A stretch of 64,000 nt of DNA, from contig CM037839.1 of assembly GCA_021234535.1 (NCBI GenBank), forward strand, positions 30,028,975 to 30,092,974, in the 5' to 3' direction. The notes under the pieces are model-generated. The model saw only the letters and a program-made list of their open reading frames with translations. It did no database searches and was not told the origin of the DNA. This document shows positions 58,401 to 64,000 of the stretch, piece by piece (position 1 is the first letter of the stretch; each line of letters starts with the position of its first letter). A program made the translations under genes and the position numbers. This stretch comes from Stichopus chloronotus (taxonomy: Eukaryota > Echinodermata > Holothuroidea > Aspidochirotida > Stichopodidae).

Positions 58401-61400
58401 TCTACATTACTTGGCAAATTTACCGTGTACGGTACTTATGCCCAACAGCAACAGCAAATCATCCATTTGCAAATTGGTGCAAATTGGTCCTTTGTCTTGC
58501 TCTTCTTTCATCCAAGATTAAGACCTTTTTTTGCAATACTGGCATGTTTTTATTTCTGTTTATTCTACAGTTCCGGTTTTGAGTGACACTGTTCTATGGC
58601 CTCCATGTTGAGGGTGATAGTTTAAATGTGTCTTTATTGTACTATTTACTTCCCTTTAGTCTGGTCTTCCATCTTCTTTTCCGGCATTCACCCAATTGTC
58701 ATGGTCTCTGGCACTTTGCCATGTGTCTGGTACTGGTTCTCTCTGATAAATACTATAGTTAATCTAAAAATGTATCCAGATTGTTTCTACCCTGGGCAAA
58801 TGTGTAGAATCTGATGTGTACTTCATGTTTAGTACCATACCCTTGCCGTTGCCTGTTTCCATTTGATGACTATAGCATCCATCATTTGTGTGAGTTTTAA
58901 TGACTGTTGACTTCGACAAAGCTCACGTTTGTATGGATGGGATAGGTGTACAATAGTCATTTGGCACACATGAGCCAATTTTCCATTCTTTTATTTAAAA
59001 GCTATTCTGAGTTTAAAGCCTGAGTATCAAAGGGAAGATCAAAAGGGAGATCATGAGCAGTGGATAAGATACTCTGTCCATGGATTGGAGTGAAGTGAGT
59101 TAGTAATCTTCAGGTGTGATCCCTTCCCTCTTTTCCCTGATTCTGCTGTCCCTATATCTATTATGAAATCAACCCTGCGGTTCCCAGCCAACGTACTGTA
59201 CTGTACATACAATCGGTATTGGACATTTCTGCAAACCACCAGTCATAATGATAAGGGGTGAAAGAGAAACTGACAGTGAAGAATTTCAGTGTTAGTTCTG
59301 GCATCCAAATGTCTGAAATTTCTTAAGGTCAGCAGAATTTGTTACAAGGTTGTCCTTCACACAATTTAATAATCAGTTGCTGCTTTAAATACAAAACAGA
59401 TTTAGAATATTTGAATCTGTAGAATGTAATGGATTTGCATTGTATGGCACAACATGGTACAACATAGTACAACATAGTACAACATAGTTCATAGTACAGC
59501 TATAGAGGCATGAATTTTCTTTAGTTGCATTCCCTGTGAGGATAACATAATTTTGAGAATGGTAACTGCATTTTGCATGTTAGTTGACCCTTGGAAAATT
59601 TGATGAGATTGAATTTCAACACTGTGCTGTGTTCAAACAATGATACTTTGTCATAGAATGTACTGTAGAATGATTCTGTTTGGTATTTCTAGTATAGCCA
59701 TGTTATAAAGTTTGATGTAAGTTTCTTACAGTGTCTATAATGTGCTAGCATCGCTAGTACTGCATATTGATTAAGTAGAAGCACTGTGCATAGATGTCTC
59801 TTGTACAGTGAGTCTGGATGTTAAGATTTCACAAATGCATGCAATTGCCTTGTGAAAGACTATGCTTATGAAGTATGAAATTTGCAGAGGAGTCAAAGAT
59901 TGGAATAAACAGTTTGATTAGTTTCATGGCCATTGTGTTGTCAAGTTTCTCATACATTACAGTAGAGTGCATGTGTCTCTGCAAATGTCATAGTTCCTCA
60001 ATATGTCGGCAGATTGCCCTTCATGGGCCTCACTGTCTCGATGTATAAATCCTTCTGTGTGCAATGTCTCATTTCAAAAAGGAAATCTTGTCAACTAAAG
60101 TGTAGCTCAGAGGGTGTAAAACTTAGAAATTGACATAGTGACATTGAAGGGAAGAACATGGCAACATAAAGTGAGTATGTCTTTTTAGTTAAAATGACAA
60201 AGAATTCAGAGATGTCCTTATTTTGGGATGGATATGTCTCAAATAGAAATAACAAATCAACTGTAATTAGCTAAATGATTTTTGTGTTTGAATTCTATGT
60301 TCAACATTCATCATACCAGTGATTCTTCTTAGTATTTGTCCCTGTAGTATGAAATGTTTTAGATTCAAGGGAGAAAGTAAGTTCATGGGACATTTTCTTT
60401 GATGTTTTGGAGACTCATAAATTTGTAGATGTCTTCTCCATATACAGTACTGTACTCACAGAGTTGTCTGTCTCTGTTAAAATTTGAAAATCTTTGATTA
60501 TAGTAGTTTGTTAACATTGTTCAGACTTCCTTGAAAGGTCTTCAGTGTCATTACAGTTGTACATTTTGCCAATACTGTTAATATGTTTATGAGTGTTTCA
60601 GTTCTTAGTAATGTCAACATGGCTTTGATGTTCACACATTTTCATGATACTGTGCACACACACTGTATATTTTTGGCTGCATCTGTGTGCCCGACATAGG
60701 CCTCCATGTTACGCATTCTGCACCAATACCTCTCTTTGTCATGGTTACAGTAACAGTATTTAAAGACAGTTTACAATTTAAGTACTGTATGTTACCTTGT
60801 TGGTCACTGTATCATGTTTTGTTTTATCCTGCATTTGCAAAACTCTTATCTGTGTACAGTATATTCACTTTGATAACCCACTTTAAGCAGTAGATGCTCC
60901 TTATAAACATGTATCGAAAGTCTACCTTGATTTTAATTGTATAATGAGTTTTTGTTTTTGGTCACAGAACATCTCAATTTCTTTTGGATTCAGCATACTT
61001 TTGCTTAAATTCACTATGTAGTATTAACAAAGCAGATCCAAAACCATGCACTGTGCACAAGCAAGAAAGCTATTGATGGCATTTTACAAAAAAAAAAATC
61101 AGTAAAGTCCTAAATGGATGTGACATAGAATACCTTCTTCATTAGAGCTGGTACACTGCCTGGCTTATTCTTGTTTATGACCCTTTAGTTTAATACCACA
61201 CCCTCCAAACATCCCCTCAAAGCTGGCATATACTACAAGTAATTGCACAAACCTCATGTAAACTGATGATAACTTTTATCACTTCTCTTAATCTCAACCT
61301 CTGCCAGTGGCCTGTGGAAAGAAAAAAACATCTTTCCAAATGATCTGCTGTACAGCCCTATACCTTGCTGTTACTGCAATTAGTACTATACTCAAAACAA

Positions 61401-63894
61401 TGATTGTGTAGTTTCAAAAAGTCAACAGTTGGAATTAGTGGTGAAGCTTTCTGCTGGAATGTCTGCAGTAAAATGTCTCACGTTCTCAATTTAGTTTTAC
61501 CCTTCATGAAGTCTTAACTTTTCTGAAATGATTTCAAAATTAAGTTACTGGCACTGCTTTGCTGCTGTCAGATGTTGTTGCTCCTTAGTTTGGTCAGTGG
61601 GAAATTGTTTAGTCAAATCAATGTACATTACCAATTAGATTGATTTCATTTAGTATGCTACTCAGGGTCAAGTGTTGGCTACTTCACTGTAACATACATA
61701 CAGGTACAGTAACATTTTTCAGGAATTTGTTTGGTCTCTTAGTGTCTGACCCAGTTAATTCTAGATAAATGAAACTTCATAATTATACAATCAACTCTGG
61801 GGGAAAGGGCACAAACGAAAAAAAAAGAAAAAAGTTCTGACAGAAAATTGGTGATGAACTTGTCATGGGATCTCTGCAAACATTTGACATGAAAGCATTT
61901 GACCTTGGGTGCCGTTGGTATTTACGAAAAAAGGAAGAAGCATAGAAAGGAATTTTAAACGTAGGTCTACTGCTACACACACTCTTCATTCGTGAGGAAT
62001 GTTCTCCTCAGTTCTTCCTTAAAGAGTGACCGAACCTTAAAAGAGATGATAAGATCGTTGGAAGAGACTGTGAAAATAAAACCATGTAAAGCTCCTGTAG
62101 CTTTCATTTAGAATTGTTTTGTAGTGGCTCACATTATGTCACAGTTTGTGTCATATGTCTTTTGATTTCATTTTGGAATCAAGTAATGAACCTCATATGA
62201 AGGAAAAGATAAGCCCCTCAAGTGCTTATTATTGCTGTCATCACTTCCCAAACATGGGAACATTTGAAATAAGGATAAAAAAGAGAAAAAGATCATATTA
62301 TTGGTGAAGATTTCAACCCTTAATGGCATTCTGTCATGGAATAATATATGATTACTGTAAATGACTATTCAGGAAGTAACCTCTTCATAGGTTATGCACA
62401 ATATTTTATCAACAACTGGTTAATATTATCAACAGCTACTTACTATAACTTACAGTTAATGTGAAAAAGACATCAAACAATTGGATTAAATATTGCTTAA
62501 AGGGAAATAGGGCGTTTAGAATACACCAACATGACATACAAAAGAAGTAGCTTTAGTTATTGTTAAACCATCCAGTCTCATCAATAAACACCTGCAAAAG
62601 CTTCATCTCCTCAAAACATTATGCATGTAATGAGTAACAGAAGATGCATCATTTGAATTTTGAAAAGTTTGGGTGAACAAATTAGTGTTGAGTAAGGAAT
62701 AACTGGATTTCTATTAGTTTAAAGCTTATTTCTTGAAAAGAAGGCTACTGCCCTTCCTTATTTTGAATAATCTATCATTCTACATCCACAAACATTGGTT
62801 TAAAAAATATGGATGTTTTCTCTAAAACAAACGCCCTATTTCCCTTTAACTATACTGAGTGTCAGTTTAGTGCCCTGTCTTTGGTCTCCGTATGTGTAAA
62901 ACCATCGTGCACACTAGTGTATCATGCACACCAGTGTGATTGGTACAGTATTTACAGATAGTAATATTCCAATATAGAGAGACTGTTCTCTTGAGATATG
63001 TTTGTTCACACGTGACGGTCATGGTGGCATATTAAACCTCTTTTTTTTGCAGGGGGGTACAGTAACTTACTAAAGTACTTCCACAGTAAGATCTCTTTCT
63101 CTGTTGGTTATTGACACCTTTTTACTCTATATTTGGCTTCATTTCCTGTCCTCATGTACAACTGATTTTCCTTCAATGGATAAAAATAATAATTTGCTGG
63201 GATTATTTCCTGTTTCTTGAAAACATTTCAGTATTTGTTTTGTCTGTTTGAAAGTATCCTGATGCTTTATGCACCAGTGTTTATTTGTAATCCAGTACAA
63301 GCCTCACCTGAAAGGTATTGCACAACCTAGTAATGTGCACACTACTGTGCATATACAAGTACATGTTAATTTTATGGAGTGAGTTTGAATCTGTGGATGA
63401 ATGTGGCAAGTTTGGGAGGGAGAAGATAGAGAGAGTGTCGTGGAAATTATTGGTCAGTCAGAAGAGTTTCTATCATTCATTTGCAATATATATCACATGA
63501 ATGTTCTGATAAACACCAAAGAGTGTTGAATACCTGCTTAGAGCTGCCTATATCACATAAACACAAGTTATAATATTACCGTGGTTTGCTACTCTGAGTT
63601 TCACGCATACACATTTTGTGTGTAACGGTCTTCGGGCAACTGCTTAACACAAACTACCTCGGCTTCGGTCGTTTACATTTCTGTTGTTTACTTGTTTCCA
63701 TGGCGACACAGTGACACTAGCTCATGTGATTGCACAAGTACTTTCAAACGATACTGTATGTATGTATAATAAATGCATTCTCCACTTTTGCCTTTTTCAC
63801 AGGGAGAGAAGAATCAAGGTTTTGGCTGTCTTTATCATAACATGAAACATGGTCAAACATCCACAAAGGAGTTGGCTGAATTCATACGAGAAAG
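40387..63894 (+). CDS. FCHO2: FCHO family (F-BAR, FCHO1/FCHO2), first two coding exons
   Basis: FCHO proteins bind PI(4,5)P2 membranes through an N-terminal F-BAR domain and nucleate clathrin-coated pits at the plasma membrane. Coding exon 1 is 40387-40413 and exon 2 is 63803-63894, joined in phase 0. Exon 1 encodes MTVFRESFW. Exon 2 encodes [20 protein letters not shown], then [11 protein letters not shown]. Human FCHO1 begins MSYFGEHFW|GEKN, and FCHO2 has ..[21 protein letters not shown] with the junction in the same place. This is the first F-BAR helix region. The rest of the gene is downstream. Invertebrates usually have one FCHO gene, so the FCHO2 symbol is by similarity only. Confidence 0.9.
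40414..51199 (+). other. FCHO intron 1, first part
   Basis: No further exon, RNA gene or intact transposon was recognised. From about 42 kb on, ACTGTA/TACAGT words are unusually common. G and A homopolymer runs occur near 41890 and 42222. Open frames here are short and unconvincing. Confidence 0.5.
51200..51642. mobile_element. hAT-like MITE with target-site duplication, FCHO intron 1
   Basis: It begins CAGACCTGTCAA and ends TTGGCAGGTCTG, imperfect terminal inverted repeats of about 12 bases. The flanks are the direct repeat TACACAT on both sides; this reads as 8 bases, GTACACAT, if the terminal G is counted as target. An 8-bp duplication and CAG-starting ends are typical of hAT elements. 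The interior is non-coding and repeats CTCCCG/CTCCCT several times. Confidence 0.85.
51643..56929 (+). other. FCHO intron 1, middle part
   Basis: No gene recognised. A small tandem repeat, TTCCATTAGGTTTTC in about three 15-bp copies, lies at 55287-55335. ACTGTA/TACAGT words remain common. Confidence 0.45.
56930..57370 (-). repeat. Inverted copy of the AGGTCA-rich dispersed repeat
   Basis: TGACCTCAAATAACCTTTGA at about 57114-57133 is the reverse of TCAAAGGTTATTTGAGGTCA. Other blocks (CTTGAGATAAAGTGTTTACA, TTTGAGATTTTGACCCTTTG) also mirror the 17.3 kb and 34.5 kb copies. Confidence 0.6.
57371..62496 (+). other. FCHO intron 1, late part
   Basis: No gene recognised. A short tandem of TACAACATAG units lies at 59457-59490. 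The sequence is otherwise low in recognisable structure. Confidence 0.45.
62497..62849. mobile_element. MITE with 21-bp terminal inverted repeats flanked by TTAA, FCHO intron 1
   Basis: The left end is TTAA followed by AGGGAAATAGGGCGTTT; the right end is its exact mirror, AAACGCCCTATTTCCCT followed by TTAA. The element is 353 bases long with no coding capacity. A TTAA boundary is the hallmark of piggyBac-type targets, but the ends lack the usual CCC start, so the superfamily is uncertain. Relatives lie at 16335-16685 and 33939. Confidence 0.9.
62850..63802 (+). other. FCHO intron 1, end
   Basis: Runs to the acceptor at 63801-63802. No gene or clear repeat was recognised. A pyrimidine tract, CCACTTTTGCCTTTTTCACAG, precedes the exon apart from its first bases. 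Confidence 0.45.
63803..63894 (+). CDS. FCHO2: FCHO coding exon 2 (start of F-BAR domain)
   Basis: The acceptor is ttttcacag|GGA and the donor GAAAG|gtaaat, ending in phase 2. It encodes [16 protein letters not shown] and [11 protein letters not shown], nearly identical to the FCHO2 segment GEKNSGF...LYHNMKHGQ...TKELADFVRER. Confidence 0.95.
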
Positions 63895-64000
63895 GTAAAT
63901 CTTAATCATCACAATAATACAACAGGGTAGCAGTTGGTCCTTCGTTTGAATGAAACAATGGACTGCCGGTGATTTTGTACTTTCATTGACTGTGTTTTAT

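Overview
This is a eukaryotic, AT-rich, intron-rich nuclear window from an animal. It holds parts of two protein-coding genes, both on the + strand, separated by about 16 kb of repeat-rich DNA. Exons are short (mostly 60-240 bases), splice sites are ordinary GT/AG, and the introns carry non-LTR retrotransposon remnants, MITE-like elements and minisatellites. Both proteins resemble their vertebrate orthologues well but not closely. The best guess is a marine invertebrate deuterostome, perhaps an echinoderm such as a sea cucumber. This is inference from protein divergence and repeat style, not proof.

Region 1 (1-24554): the 3' part of USP24, a very large ubiquitin-specific protease. I assembled 31 coding exons whose phases all join without a break into 1601 codons plus a stop. 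Human USP24 has about 2,620 residues, so roughly the last 60% is here and the 5' part lies upstream of the window. The USP catalytic domain spans about 8684-13651: Cys box in exon 13, zinc-binding CxxC pairs in exons 15 and 16, His box in exon 18, and the KWYKFND box in exon 19. The gene ends with an acidic tail at 24554.

Region 2 (24555-40386): the USP24 3' UTR, which includes a (TA)n tract of about 57 units, followed by an intergenic stretch with no convincing gene. It is rich in repeats. These include a degenerate cluster at 30.3-31.6 kb; a unit of about 230 bp at 31.65, 35.4 and 35.6 kb with an inverted copy at 33.1 kb; a long dispersed element at 34.0-35.1 kb; and, most striking, a 21-bp-period array of CTTAAG-centred palindromes at 38.97-39.24 kb.

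Region 3 (40387-63894): the 5' end of an FCHO-family gene (FCHO1/FCHO2, F-BAR proteins that start clathrin-coated pit formation). A 9-codon first coding exon (MTVFRESFW) at 40387-40413 joins in phase 0 to exon 2 at 63803-63894 (GEKNQGF...) across a 23.4 kb intron. The intron holds a hAT-like MITE with a target-site duplication, a TTAA-flanked MITE with 21-bp terminal inverted repeats, and a visible excess of the word ACTGTA/TACAGT. The rest of FCHO lies downstream.

The two genes are neighbours but are not known to act together. No RNA genes, CRISPR arrays or bacterial features were seen. No new protein system was found. The most novel items are the palindromic array near the FCHO promoter, the MITE families and a possible extra in-frame USP24 exon.
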